The notes below the pieces were generated by a model. The model had not been told where the DNA came from. It was given only the letters and a program-made list of their open reading frames with translations, and did no database searches. From contig NC_007427.1 in assembly GCF_000026045.1 (NCBI RefSeq), positions 1 through 64,000 on the forward strand: a stretch of 64,000 bases of DNA, written 5' to 3'. Below are positions 24,892-33,809 of the stretch, piece after piece. Within the stretch, counting starts at the first letter, position 1; each line of letters begins with the position of its first letter. The translations under genes and the position numbers were made by a program. The stretch comes from Natronomonas pharaonis DSM 2160. GTDB taxonomy: Archaea; Halobacteriota; Halobacteria; Halobacteriales; Haloarculaceae.

Positions 24892-25815
24892 ATGATACTT
24901 GATACACTACTGGTTCCGACCGACGGCAGCGAACCGGCTGTGGCTGCTGCACAGCGGGCCTTCGAGCTTGCTGTGGAGCTTGATGCAACGGTACATATCC
25001 TTTCGGTCGCAGACAGTTCGATAGCAACCGGGGCCGGCTATTCGGGCGACTCCACATCGATTCGCGAGCAACTGCGACAGACGGCTACGGACAGAGCCAC
25101 TTCGCTCCGTGATACGGCTTCCGAGTACGGGCTGGATGCGACCGCTGTCGTTCGAGAAGGCATCCCTGCGCAGGAAATCGTGGCGTATGCTGACGACCAC
25201 GCGGTCGATGCGATCACTATCGGAACGTCCGGACGGGGCGGCGTCACCCGCGCAATCATCGGCAGTGTCGCCGACAAAGTCGTTCGAACATCGCCCGTGC
25301 CTGTTGTGACGGTCACCCCGGCGGCGGCTCGGGCGGAGACGGGGGTGTCTGGGGTCGACTCGATGCTCGTCCCCACGGATGGAAGCGACCCGGCCACGGT
25401 GGCTATCGAGCACGCCCTACTGGTCGCAGCACAGCTCGAAGCCACGGTCCACCTGCTCTCGGTTCGCAACGCTGGGCTCGAAGCGTCGTTGTCGGCCGCC
25501 ACAGCAGACGACGCTGCCTCTCACCCACAGCCCCGCGAGCACATCGTGGAGCACCTGCAGACGCTCGCGGCCGATGCGGAAGCGAACAATCTTGCGACCA
25601 CCACGGCAATCACAGACGGCTCACCCGCCCGAGAGATTATAGCGTACGCTGATGAGAACGACGTCGACATGATCGCGATGGGCACTCACGGCCGCGGGGG
25701 CTTCGAGCGGGCTGTGGTTGGAAGCGTGACCGACGCAGTGATTCGGGAGTCATCAGTTCCCGTATTTTCCGTTCGACCGGACAGTGTCGCTCTAGAAGAC
25801 GTTGATGAGACGTAG
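24892..25815 (+). CDS. Tandem universal stress protein
   Basis: The protein has 307 residues: two UspA domains of about 145 residues each, starting LDTLLVPTDGSEPAVAAAQ and VDSMLVPTDGSDPATVAIEH. Both carry the ATP-site pattern G(T)xGRGG near the end (TIGTSGRGGVTRAIIGSVAD and GTHGRGGFERAVVGSVTD). Soluble. It lies 15 bases after acr3, so it is likely co-transcribed and induced by arsenic or a linked stress. Confidence 0.87.
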   Translation: MILDTLLVPTDGSEPAVAAAQRAFELAVELDATVHILSVADSSIATGAGYSGDSTSIREQLRQTATDRATSLRDTASEYGLDATAVVREGIPAQEIVAYADDHAVDAITIGTSGRGGVTRAIIGSVADKVVRTSPVPVVTVTPAAARAETGVSGVDSMLVPTDGSDPATVAIEHALLVAAQLEATVHLLSVRNAGLEASLSAATADDAASHPQPREHIVEHLQTLAADAEANNLATTTAITDGSPAREIIAYADENDVDMIAMGTHGRGGFERAVVGSVTDAVIRESSVPVFSVRPDSVALEDVDET

Positions 25816-25873
25816 CTGAACCCATCGCACCGATTTCGAAATCCATTCGTGAACGGAAACAGCAACGACAGGC

Positions 25874-26064
25874 ATGTCTGACGCAGCGACGCTATTTGAG
25901 AATCCGGTCTTTCGGTGGGGATGGGCGCTTTTGATGCCGCTTTGCTTGCGGCGATAGGACTGTTCTTCGTTGAGGATGCAACCGTCCGGCTGGGGCTGTA
26001 TGGGTTGGCTGCAGCCAGTCTCGTGCTCACGCCGATGGTGCTACGACGAGCAGCCGAAAACTAG
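25874..26064 (+). pseudogene. Frameshifted small membrane protein after the Usp gene
   Basis: ATG at 25874 reads MSDAATLFENPVFRWGWALL; after a run of four T (25929-25932) the frame shifts and continues DAALLAAIGLFFVED and LGLYGLAAASLVLTPMVL to TAG at 26062-26064. Inserting one T gives a 63-residue protein with two membrane helices (RWGWALFDAALLAAIGLFF). Either a true mutation or a homopolymer sequencing error. It is probably the last gene of the arsenic/Usp operon. Confidence 0.6.
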
Positions 26065-26164
26065 TGAGTGCCTCCTCCGAGAATTGATAAAACCCGATGG
26101 GAATTATCAGACGGTGCGTGCAAAGAGCAGAGTGAAATAGTGACAGACAGTAATACCACCCACG

Positions 26165-27955
26165 ATGGATCCTGTGCGGTCGGTGCGTTGCGACGGCGGG
26201 AGACGGCCCCCCGATAACCGGCCGGAACCGCTTGTCATCCACAGCGACAATCAAATTGTCTCGGTCAACGATGCGGCGCTCGTGCTATTCGGTGCAGATA
26301 GCGAAGACGATATCCTCGGACGAAGCCTGCAGGCGTTCGTCGTGTCCGACAACAGCGGGGCGGTTGGACGAACATTCGACCAACTCTTAGCCGACGACAC
26401 ACAGGTATTCGGGCTCGCCGTATCGATCGAATCGCTTGACGGCGACATCCGAGACGCAATTGCACTCAACTCCGCCATCGACTGGGACGGCACACAGGCT
26501 GTCCAGACCATGCTGCTGGACGTGACCGCTGATGGGGGCGGCGCGCTGACCACGTTTTGGGAGGAAGCAATGCATGAGGCACCTGTCGGGATCAGCATCG
26601 CCGACGCGCGCAAGGATGATCTCCCGATTACCTATGTCAACAATCGCTTCGTCGAGATAACCGGCTATGCTCGTGCTGAGGTCCTCGGCCGGAACTGCCG
26701 CTTCCTCCAAGGTGAAGCGACCAGAGACGAGCCCATCGCCCAACTACGAGCGGCGATCGAACGGGGAGAGACCGCGACCGTCGAACTTCGCAACTACCGC
26801 AAGGACGGGACGATGTTTTGGAACCGGGTGACGGTATCGCCGCTCAAAAATCACAACGGCGAGGTGACACATTATATCGGCTTTCAAGAGGACATTTCTG
26901 AAGCCAAGAGCTTCGAGCGCGAATCAACACTGCTCGAGTCGCAGGTTGCAGCGACCAACGAGGCGACGTTTATCACCGACTCCGATGGTACCATCCAATA
27001 TGTGAATCAGGCCTTCGAGGAACTCACCGGCTACACTGCCGAGGAAGCGGTCGGCCGAGACCCGAGTCTGCTTAATGCCGGCAGACAAGACGAGACGTTC
27101 TATGAGAAACTGTGGGAAACAATTACGGCTGGCGATGTCTGGCAAGAGACGCTTTGGAACCAAACAAAGACCGGAGAATACTACCAAGCCGACCAGACCA
27201 TCGTCCCGGTAACGAACGACCAAGGCGAGATTCGCAACTTCGTCGCCATCCAAACCGAGATCACACGCGATGAAATCCGCGAGCAGGTCCTCCAAGTGCT
27301 TGACCGAGTCCTCAGACATAACATCAGCCACACGGTGATGAAGATCTCCGGGTTCGCAAGCGAGTTGGAAGCGGATTTGGATGCACAAGAGGGCCGTGAG
27401 GCGGTCGAGCAGATTCAATCCGCGGCGACAGACCTAGAGTCGATTAGCGAACGCATCCGTCCGGTCGTTGAACTGTTTCATGGCGCTTACGAGGACACCC
27501 CATGGACAAAAGATCGACTCGCCATGGCGATTGGAGCTGCACAAGAGGCCTACCCGGATGCCGATATCGTTGTTGACAATCGGATGTCAGCAGATGAACT
27601 CATCGCGAATGGCGAGGCGGTATCGATTGCGCTGATGGAAGCGATCGAAAACGCCGTCAAGCATAGCGATCAAGCGAGCCCAACAGTCGAGATAACGCTC
27701 CGCAGTGATAAAAACCCGCCACGGCTGTACCTCAGCATCGCAGATGACGGACCAGGTGCCCCGACAGAAGCGTGGGATATCGTCCAGTCGGGGGTAGAAA
27801 CACAGCTGTCACACACCACCGGCATTGGACTGTGGATCGTCTACTGGACGATAGCGGCAGTCGGCGGCAACGTGACGATGACCGACAACGACCCACGCGG
27901 TGCGGTCGTCGAAATGGAGATACCGCTGGAGACTACTACCGCATCTGTGGATTGA
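26165..27955 (+). CDS. LOV-domain (blue-light) histidine kinase
   Basis: The protein has 596 residues and no membrane helix. A degenerate PAS domain (about 20-125) is followed by a LOV domain (about 135-255) with the canonical GRNCRFLQG: C178 is the flavin-adduct cysteine. A further PAS domain (about 258-378) precedes the kinase core with H385 in RVLRHNISHTV, N-box MEAIENAVKHSD, G1 ADDGPGAP and G2 TGIGLWIV. The set predicts a cytoplasmic blue-light or redox sensor kinase. No response regulator is adjacent. Function as a photoreceptor is inferred from the intact cysteine motif. Confidence 0.87.
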   Translation: MDPVRSVRCDGGRRPPDNRPEPLVIHSDNQIVSVNDAALVLFGADSEDDILGRSLQAFVVSDNSGAVGRTFDQLLADDTQVFGLAVSIESLDGDIRDAIALNSAIDWDGTQAVQTMLLDVTADGGGALTTFWEEAMHEAPVGISIADARKDDLPITYVNNRFVEITGYARAEVLGRNCRFLQGEATRDEPIAQLRAAIERGETATVELRNYRKDGTMFWNRVTVSPLKNHNGEVTHYIGFQEDISEAKSFERESTLLESQVAATNEATFITDSDGTIQYVNQAFEELTGYTAEEAVGRDPSLLNAGRQDETFYEKLWETITAGDVWQETLWNQTKTGEYYQADQTIVPVTNDQGEIRNFVAIQTEITRDEIREQVLQVLDRVLRHNISHTVMKISGFASELEADLDAQEGREAVEQIQSAATDLESISERIRPVVELFHGAYEDTPWTKDRLAMAIGAAQEAYPDADIVVDNRMSADELIANGEAVSIALMEAIENAVKHSDQASPTVEITLRSDKNPPRLYLSIADDGPGAPTEAWDIVQSGVETQLSHTTGIGLWIVYWTIAAVGGNVTMTDNDPRGAVVEMEIPLETTTASVD

Positions 27956-28010
27956 TATTGCTTTACAGTTATCTTGATTCAGCGAGAGAATCCCGCCGTT
28001 CACGGCGTTG

Positions 28011-28057
28011 ACGAGAGCGAAGCTCTCGTTCGCACACCAGAACGCTTCGCGTTCTGG
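28011..28057. repeat. Two tight tandem hairpins
   Basis: ACGAGAGC/GCTCTCGT (28011-28029) and CCAGAACGC/GCGTTCTGG (28037-28057), each with a 3-base loop, lie 7 bases apart in the gap between the LOV kinase and a lipoprotein gene. Paired hairpins like these occur at the ends of IS200/IS605-type elements, but no tnpB is attached here. Confidence 0.45.
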
Positions 28058-28631
28058 GGACGGGCGTGGATCGCGCAAGCCCGGTGCCATATTTTACACG
28101 GCCCTCGTGCAGTAGCAGCTCGGACACACGAACCGGGACTTGTATTAGGTCACTCAATAACACTTGGTGCAAATGCCCTCCAGACGTTATATTCTCGCGT
28201 GTGTTGGAGCTGCTTCGATTGCCGGCGCTGGTTGTACGGATCTTTCGGATTCCAACGGCAGACCGGTCCGGTTCGGTACGCTCGACTATCCAGACGGGGA
28301 AATCGTCGCACGAACAGTAAGAGAAGATACCCTCGGCGACGGGTGGACTGTTCAAGCGGATGCACTCGTCCACGAGCGAGCAGGCGGACGGCTCGCATTG
28401 TTAACGGTGTATCGTGTGCTGAGCGAAATCGGGTCGAACGACTGGGAGTATACTGGGATGGACGAAGTCCATGATTGGACGGTTGGTTCAGCGTCCCCGA
28501 CTCTTCACAACATGGGTTCGAACGCCGAACCGGTCGACAATGACATGGCACAGGGAAGATATAAGAATCGCTCGGCGAGTGATGTCGGGCGGTGGCTGAT
28601 TCGGCTCACCTCGCCATCGACATCGAGTATA

Positions 28632-29634
28632 CGCTCTTCGGAAGCAGATTGTTGGTCGGGTAGAGCTGTCGCTGTGAAAGCGTAGCGGGCAAGGGTGACG
28701 CGAACGCGTCACCCGAACGCAATGTTCCCATTTGAATTGCTGAGCTCAGAGGCGAGCGCCGCGAACCTGCTGGAGCAGGTTCGCTGGCGCGAGGGCCTCT
28801 GTTGCCCGCGCTGCCGGTCTGAGTCGGTGATCAAACACGGCAGCTATCGAGAGTACCAGCGGTATCTCTGTAAGGATTGCGACCGCACGTTCAACGACAA
28901 GACCGGCACGATCTTCGCGCACGCGAAGATCGGCCTCGACAAGCTGTTGTTCGCGTTCTACTCGTTGCTCCGGTTCAACACGAGTATCCGCCAGTTAGAC
29001 GCTGAAATTGACGTGTCGTATCGCTCACTTCGCCGGCGCGTCGAGCAGTTCGCCAGAACGCTCGACGCGCCAGCCATCAACCTCGTTGGCCCGGTCGAGA
29101 TCGACGAGTTCTACGTCTCTGCCGGGAAGAAGGGCCGCAAGCGCGACCGAGAGTCGCGCTCGCGTGCTCTCTCGAAACGCGGACGAGGAACGTATGAGGA
29201 GGACAAACCACCAGTGTTCACGCTCGTTGATCGCGGCACCGGTCAGCGATACGTCGTCCCGGCGAAATCCGCCGACGAAGCGACGGTGCGACTCCTTCTC
29301 GAAAACCACGAGAAGGAGTCGCTAACCGTCTATACCGACGGATTTCGGGCATACGATCCACTTGACGATGATGAGGACTTCCACCGAGAATCAGTAATTC
29401 ACGGTGACGGCGAGTACGTTGATGGAGACGCACACGTGAACACGTGCGAGAGCCACGCGTCGCTGGCGCGACGGTGGCTCTCGCCACATCGAGGCGTCTC
29501 AAAGGACAAACTGACAGCGTATCTTAGACCGTTCCAACTTCGGCGACGAATCCTCCGCAAACCGGGACGAGAAGCACTGAAACAGATTATTCGAGAAGTT
29601 CTCTGACTCACCAACAATGTACTTCACAAGAGCG
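28632..29634 (+). mobile_element. Intact IS1595-type element (ISH4-like)
   Basis: Inverted repeats begin CGCTCTTCGGAAGCAGATTG (28632) and end with the complement of CGCTCTTGTGAAGTACATTG (29634). TCGAGTATA occurs directly on both sides (28623-28631 and 29635-29643), an 8-9 base target duplication that proves simple transposition into the lipoprotein gene. The transposase is intact. A MITE at 19655 and a remnant at 17390 share these ends. Confidence 0.85.
28722..29606 (+). CDS. IS1595-family transposase
   Basis: The protein has 294 residues from the ATG at 28722; a GTG 27 bases earlier is an alternative. The N-terminal zinc ribbon CCPRCRSESVIKHG...CKDC precedes the ISXO2-like DDE domain: D in VGPVEIDEFYVSAG, D in LTVYTDGFRAYDPL, then CESHASLARRWLSPHRGVSK. 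These match the truncated copy at 17.4-18.0 kb. All catalytic-region motifs look intact, so it could also act on the MITE. Confidence 0.87.
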   Translation: MFPFELLSSEASAANLLEQVRWREGLCCPRCRSESVIKHGSYREYQRYLCKDCDRTFNDKTGTIFAHAKIGLDKLLFAFYSLLRFNTSIRQLDAEIDVSYRSLRRRVEQFARTLDAPAINLVGPVEIDEFYVSAGKKGRKRDRESRSRALSKRGRGTYEEDKPPVFTLVDRGTGQRYVVPAKSADEATVRLLLENHEKESLTVYTDGFRAYDPLDDDEDFHRESVIHGDGEYVDGDAHVNTCESHASLARRWLSPHRGVSKDKLTAYLRPFQLRRRILRKPGREALKQIIREVL

Positions 29635-29955
29635 TCGAGTATAACTCACCAGTTTTTCACCGACATTAGCGATCAAATCGCTCCCGAGTCCGGTGATCTC
29701 CTCGTCGAGTGTAGGCCGACGCTTCATATTGACGAGGCTGGATTCTTCGGCGGTTCGGATCAACGAGAAATGTCACTTGAGCTCGTATACGGCGAGATTA
29801 CCGGGTGAGCCGCTGCTGTCTGTCCCGGTCCATACACCCGCTCTATTGAACAGCTGTTTCCGTAAGGAAATTGAAATAGACCGTTGTCAAGTGCTGCATT
29901 GATATCTGAGCTGAGCTGCCAGAAAATACTTATTTACTTCCGAACGCATTGACGT

Positions 29956-30606
29956 ATGAATCGGAGGGCTGCCCTGACCGTCGTCACAACCGCAACTGCT
30001 TCGGCCCTCGCTGGCTGTGGTGGCGTGGATATCGGCACCAGCGGGGCTGGTGATGAAGAGGATGACCACAAGGAGACTGACGCAAATAATAATGGTGCGT
30101 CTCAAGAAAGCGATGCCCCGACACACGACCCGCCGTGTGACTCTCCTGCATACATCTTTGATCAGGACAACCAGAGAATATCCTTCGACTTTGCGATGTG
30201 GATGATATGGGGTGATATCAACACAACCTCATCAAGCATGAACCGGGAACGCGGCAACGTCAGCGATATTGAGTGGAACGTTGGCGATAAGATCGCCCGA
30301 GACAATAGCGTCTATGAAATTCAGGTCGCGGATGGGGCCCTAGTTATGGAACCAACCAACGGTGGGCAGCGATAATCGTACAGCACCGGTGAACAATTCG
30401 GCTTCAGACACGAAGTCTGGGAAGTCAAGGAGATCACTGCCGACACAGTCGTGCTTGAGTTGGCCAGCCCAGCGCCACCGTCTCCGTCTCTCAAAACTGG
30501 ATGGAGCGACGGCGATTATGTCAATCTTGACGGTGATATCTTCGTCGTCGATATCGAACCGGAGTCTCGAATATATCTTTGCCGACTTGAGGAGATCGAC
30601 CAGTGA
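29956..30606 (+). pseudogene. Lipoprotein gene with an in-frame stop
   Basis: Signal MNRRAALTVVTTATASALAG followed by Cys marks a Tat lipoprotein. The frame is clean to TAA at 30373-30375, then continues in the same frame without another stop to 30604-30606, with clear coding (STGEQFGFRHEVWEVKEITA, SDGDYVNLDGDIFVVDIEPE). Without the TAA the protein would have about 216 residues. A single nonsense mutation, or a sequence error, explains it. A TATA-like box near 29925-29935 suits the ATG. Confidence 0.65.
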
Positions 30607-30694
30607 AAGCTGCTGGGCATGCTACCTCGCTGATAATAGCTCTAGTACGTGGCCACGCTGGTTGTCTAGAACCGATATATTTTCACTGCGTGGA

Positions 30695-30910
30695 TCACGT
30701 TGGTCCCGCTTGGCTCCGGTATGCATCAAGGGCAACGCCAAGCCCCATCGCAAAAGCGACCCCCAGCGCTAAGCTCTCGAACAAAAGCCCAAGCCCGATG
30801 CCCATGCCAGTCCCACCTACAATCCCCGCGCCATTCAGTTCTGGATTTTGCTTTGAGACTCCCCAGACACCATATTCCAAATATAATATACTGAAAAGCC
30901 GTTGATTCAC
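30695..30910 (-). CDS. Glycine-rich hydrophobic small protein (uncertain)
   Basis: From a GTG at 30908-30910 that overlaps the selO stop, 71 residues include GIVGGTGMGIGLGLLFESLA and LGVAFAMGLGVALDAYRS, a Gly-rich double membrane segment seen in short haloarchaeal membrane proteins. An ATG at codon 36 is an alternative start. Codon use is weak evidence, and it may be non-coding. Confidence 0.35.
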   Translation of the reverse strand: MNQRLFSILYLEYGVWGVSKQNPELNGAGIVGGTGMGIGLGLLFESLALGVAFAMGLGVALDAYRSQAGPT

Positions 30911-32301
30911 GTATTACAGTACGTCGTATATTTTGAATCAAATTCCTCCGGCGGCGGCTGTTGGAATTGCGAATCCACATCCTTCGATTCATACGGGTTC
31001 TCCAGAACATCCAGTAGACGACGGAATTTGGATAGGTCCTTCTTTTCCAGATACTCATTCAGCGCCTCTTCTACCAAGTAGTTGCGGGGGATGTAGCGAG
31101 GATTGGCTTCCGCCATCAGTTGCTTGTCCAAGCCAACAGCAGCTAACTCACTCTGGAGGTGGTTGAACTCCGTAGATGAATAGACTGGGGCCGCAAAGGT
31201 GCCGGGATTTTCCAATTCGAGGAACGTATTCGTATAGTCTGCGCCTGACTCGCGAAGCCAGTCTACGAACCTATCTATTAGTGGTTTCTCTCCATCTGAT
31301 TTGATTCCCAGCTTCTTTCTCATCATGCTGTAGTACTTCGCATCGAATGTTTCGTCAAAATTGCCCAGCGTGGCTTCTAGCTCATCAAAGCCGTGAGCTG
31401 ATTCGTCGAAGAGCGGCTTGAGGGATTCCGCAAAGCGTTCGAGATTCCACTTCAGGATATCTCGTTGGCTCCCGAAGGAATATCTACCCCTTTTATCGAC
31501 TGAGCTGAAGACGGTGTCCTCGTCATAATAGTTCATGAAGGCACATGGGCCGTAATCAAATGTTTCTCCGTCTATACTCATGTTGTCTGTATTCATGACG
31601 CCGTGTATGAATCCGACCCGCATCCAGTCAACAACCATGTCTATAGAAGACCGCATAACCTCATCAAAGAATTTCACGTATTTTTTATCAGCACCATCCA
31701 GGTGGGGGTAGTGTCTGTCGATTACGTAATCGGTGAAGCTCGCGAGTTCTTCGGGGGCTCGGTGTGCAACATATTGGAACGTCCCGTATCTAATGTGGCT
31801 GTTCATCACCCTCACGAGGACGGCTCCGGGTTCCGTTCTCCGCCTCTGTACTGATTCTTCGGTTTCTACGACCGACAAGCTCCTAGACGTTTTTATACCA
31901 AGGTTCTGCATCGAATACGAGTAAATATACTCTCTGAGCATGGAGCTAACGGTCGCGTTTCCGTCCCCTCTTCCCGAGTAAGGAGTTCTGCCAGAGCCTT
32001 TCAATTGAATATCGTATCTACTGCCATCGTGTACGTGCTCGCCCAACACCATCGCCCTTCCGTCGCCAAGGACAGTGAAATTCCCAAATTGATGTCCTGC
32101 ATATGCTTGGGCGATCGGCGCTTCCAGCGTATCCTGCCCTGAAAGGAGCTGGCTGTCTAAGTCCTCTTTGTTTAGGCCGAGGGCATCACATAGATCCGCA
32201 TTAAGAACTAGAACCTCCGGGTCATCGATGTTCTTTGGCGTCGCTCCCGAATAGAGCTTGGAGTCCAAGTCTTTGTAGCTCGTATCAAATGAAAAAGCCA
32301 T
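30907..32301 (-). CDS. selO: SelO/YdiU protein AMPylator
   Basis: The protein has 464 residues of the SelO pseudokinase family, which transfers AMP from ATP to protein hydroxyl groups. Hallmarks include APIAQAYAGHQFGNFTVLGD, LKGSGRTPYSGRGDG and the metal-site segment HGVMNTDNMSIDGETFDYGP. The usual bacterial length is about 480. SelO is widespread in bacteria and eukaryotes and uncommon in haloarchaea. The DNA here is visibly poorer in GC than the neighbours (about 47 percent in one 60-base line I counted), and codons such as ATA, AGA and TTT are frequent. Together these point to acquisition from bacteria. Confidence 0.88.
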   Translation of the reverse strand: MAFSFDTSYKDLDSKLYSGATPKNIDDPEVLVLNADLCDALGLNKEDLDSQLLSGQDTLEAPIAQAYAGHQFGNFTVLGDGRAMVLGEHVHDGSRYDIQLKGSGRTPYSGRGDGNATVSSMLREYIYSYSMQNLGIKTSRSLSVVETEESVQRRRTEPGAVLVRVMNSHIRYGTFQYVAHRAPEELASFTDYVIDRHYPHLDGADKKYVKFFDEVMRSSIDMVVDWMRVGFIHGVMNTDNMSIDGETFDYGPCAFMNYYDEDTVFSSVDKRGRYSFGSQRDILKWNLERFAESLKPLFDESAHGFDELEATLGNFDETFDAKYYSMMRKKLGIKSDGEKPLIDRFVDWLRESGADYTNTFLELENPGTFAAPVYSSTEFNHLQSELAAVGLDKQLMAEANPRYIPRNYLVEEALNEYLEKKDLSKFRRLLDVLENPYESKDVDSQFQQPPPEEFDSKYTTYCNT

Positions 32302-32586
32302 GTGTTATTCTGTAGTAGCGGTGGCGCAAAAGCGTTGGCCCGCCAGCACTCGAACTGCAAACCAGTGCCGTGTGTGCCGGTCGAGAACACCTCCGCCACC
32401 GATTGACGATTGACAGTCGTCCGGGGTTGGTGTCGACGAGGTCGTCCAACAACCGACCCACTCTGAAGGCGGGAGTGCAAAATAGTTCACGTTTCAAAAG
32501 CTGTATTTTCAAATTGAGTCTAAAACCTTGGGATTTGCCAGTATATTATCACTGTTTCCAACCGATGCTTCAATCGAGAGTGCCAA
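32302..32586. other. Intergenic region upstream of the DoxX-like gene
   Basis: No gene is supported. A phrase like GTGCCGGTCGAGAAC(A/G)CC occurs at about 32370-32390 and again at about 33490-33510, bracketing the two membrane genes. AGTATATTATCAC at about 32539 is a likely TATA box. Confidence 0.4.
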
Positions 32587-33123
32587 ATGGCTACTCAAAA
32601 TAAACGAACTACCACGAAATTGTTCGGCCGAGGAGTCTCATACGGGACGAGCGGCCAGTGGAACAGTTACTGGTTGCTATTCCTCCGACTTGTCATGGGT
32701 TGGTGGTTTTTCAGCAGTGGACTGTCAAAGATCGTCGAATACGGCGTGCTGTACGACGCCCACGGCTGGATGATGTTCGGCACTGAGGGAACCATTGTCT
32801 ACCCAATTACAGCATGGTTCGCCGCTAACGCAGTCTGGTTGCCGAACCTGCTCATCCCGTGGGGACAGCTCCTGATCGGACTGGGACTGATAGTCGGCTG
32901 TCTAACCAGACTTGCTGCAGCCAACGGAGCTGTCCTGATGTTTTTCTTTTATTTCGGGAACGCCGAATGGGGGAATGGATTCGTCAACGGAGACCTGTTC
33001 GGGCTGTTGCTATTCCTAACCATTATCGTATTCGCCGCTGGCCGCGTTTGGGGAATCGACGCCTACCTAGAGGGAACCAACTACGTCAAAAACCGGCCGA
33101 AACTTCGGTACATCTTGGGCTAA
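32587..33123 (+). CDS. DoxX-family membrane protein
   Basis: The protein has 178 residues and four helices. SYWLLFLRLVMGWWFFSSGL at the first helix and LIPWGQLLIGLGLIVGCLTR in the third match DoxX/thiosulfate:quinone oxidoreductase large-subunit-like proteins. It probably works in membrane redox chemistry, but no thiosulfate or sulfur genes are adjacent. It is followed after 10 bases by a two-helix membrane gene that is likely co-transcribed. Confidence 0.78.
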   Translation: MATQNKRTTTKLFGRGVSYGTSGQWNSYWLLFLRLVMGWWFFSSGLSKIVEYGVLYDAHGWMMFGTEGTIVYPITAWFAANAVWLPNLLIPWGQLLIGLGLIVGCLTRLAAANGAVLMFFFYFGNAEWGNGFVNGDLFGLLLFLTIIVFAAGRVWGIDAYLEGTNYVKNRPKLRYILG

Positions 33124-33133
33124 GGTGACTGCA

Positions 33134-33421
33134 ATGACGAACAACACACTCACGACCGCAGATCGAATCGCCATGCTTGGCGGCGGCAGCCTAATCCTCT
33201 GTGGGATCGCCGTCATGGGGCTAGTCAACGAACTCGCTGGAGCGCCACACATCCCTGTCGAGGAGGAAGGGGTTATTGTAGCGACCCCCGTCGTCGCGCC
33301 AGAACTCCGGGCCTACGTCGTTGGGTTCGGCTTGGTTGTGTGGCTGTTCTACGGGCTATACAAGCTTGCCGCAGCGCCCGGCGGCGACGGTGAACGGGAG
33401 CGAGCAAGCCCGACAGCGTGA
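33134..33421 (+). CDS. Two-helix membrane protein downstream of DoxX
   Basis: The protein has 95 residues from the ATG at 33134 (another ATG lies 9 bases earlier). Helices at about 12-33 (IAMLGGGSLILCGIAVMGLV) and 60-80 (RAYVVGFGLVVWLFYGLYKL) flank an external loop. Ten bases separate it from the DoxX-like gene, so they form a pair. No family is recognised. Confidence 0.6.
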   Translation: MTNNTLTTADRIAMLGGGSLILCGIAVMGLVNELAGAPHIPVEEEGVIVATPVVAPELRAYVVGFGLVVWLFYGLYKLAAAPGGDGERERASPTA

Positions 33422-33809
33422 GGGGCACGGTCGTTGGTGAGGTACATAGAATCGCTCTGTGAACCGCTTCAATCGGGTGTTCGAGACCGGTGCCGGTCGA
33501 GAACGCCCCCTGCTCGAACACATCGATAGAGGGGTGTCCCCCACGGCTCCAACATGACTGCCGGACGCACTCAACGACTTGCACGACGCCGTGGATGCGG
33601 CTGCCGCCGTGTGGATTCACCAGCCACGGCCGCGAGCCGATACAGGCCCACAAGTCCATCGACATTGAGCTACGAAAGATTCGAGGCACAAGACTCGCCA
33701 TTCATTCTCGCCAAGGCGCGGGATGCTCTCGCTGTGTTAAGATCTAGACCGACGACACTGGTGTTGTCGGTCAAAGCGAACGAGGTCAATGTCGTCCCAC
33801 CGGGTCGAA
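33422..33809. other. Region without a supported gene
   Basis: Frames on both strands are open (for example minus 33273-33701), but they overlap the preceding gene or carry no domain. The composition is GC-rich like coding DNA, so a decayed gene or transposon fragment is possible. Nothing specific can be named. Confidence 0.35.

Larger units (their letters stand above)
28173..29808 (+). pseudogene. Lipoprotein gene interrupted by the IS1595 element
   Basis: The N-terminal part runs from ATG 28173 (MPSRRYILACVGAASIAGAG then Cys, a lipoprotein signal) to 28631. The C-terminal part resumes after the IS and one copy of the target duplication at 29644 (THQFFTDISDQIAPESGDLL) and ends at 29806-29808. 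Joining them restores an uninterrupted frame of about 207 residues. A CTTGTATTAGG box about 27 bases before the ATG suggests a leaderless promoter. Function unknown. Confidence 0.68.

Noticed and set aside
33273-33701. A 142-codon minus-strand frame suggesting a transposase piece
   Set aside because: It overlaps the two-helix membrane gene and has no catalytic motif. Nothing specific supports a transposase.
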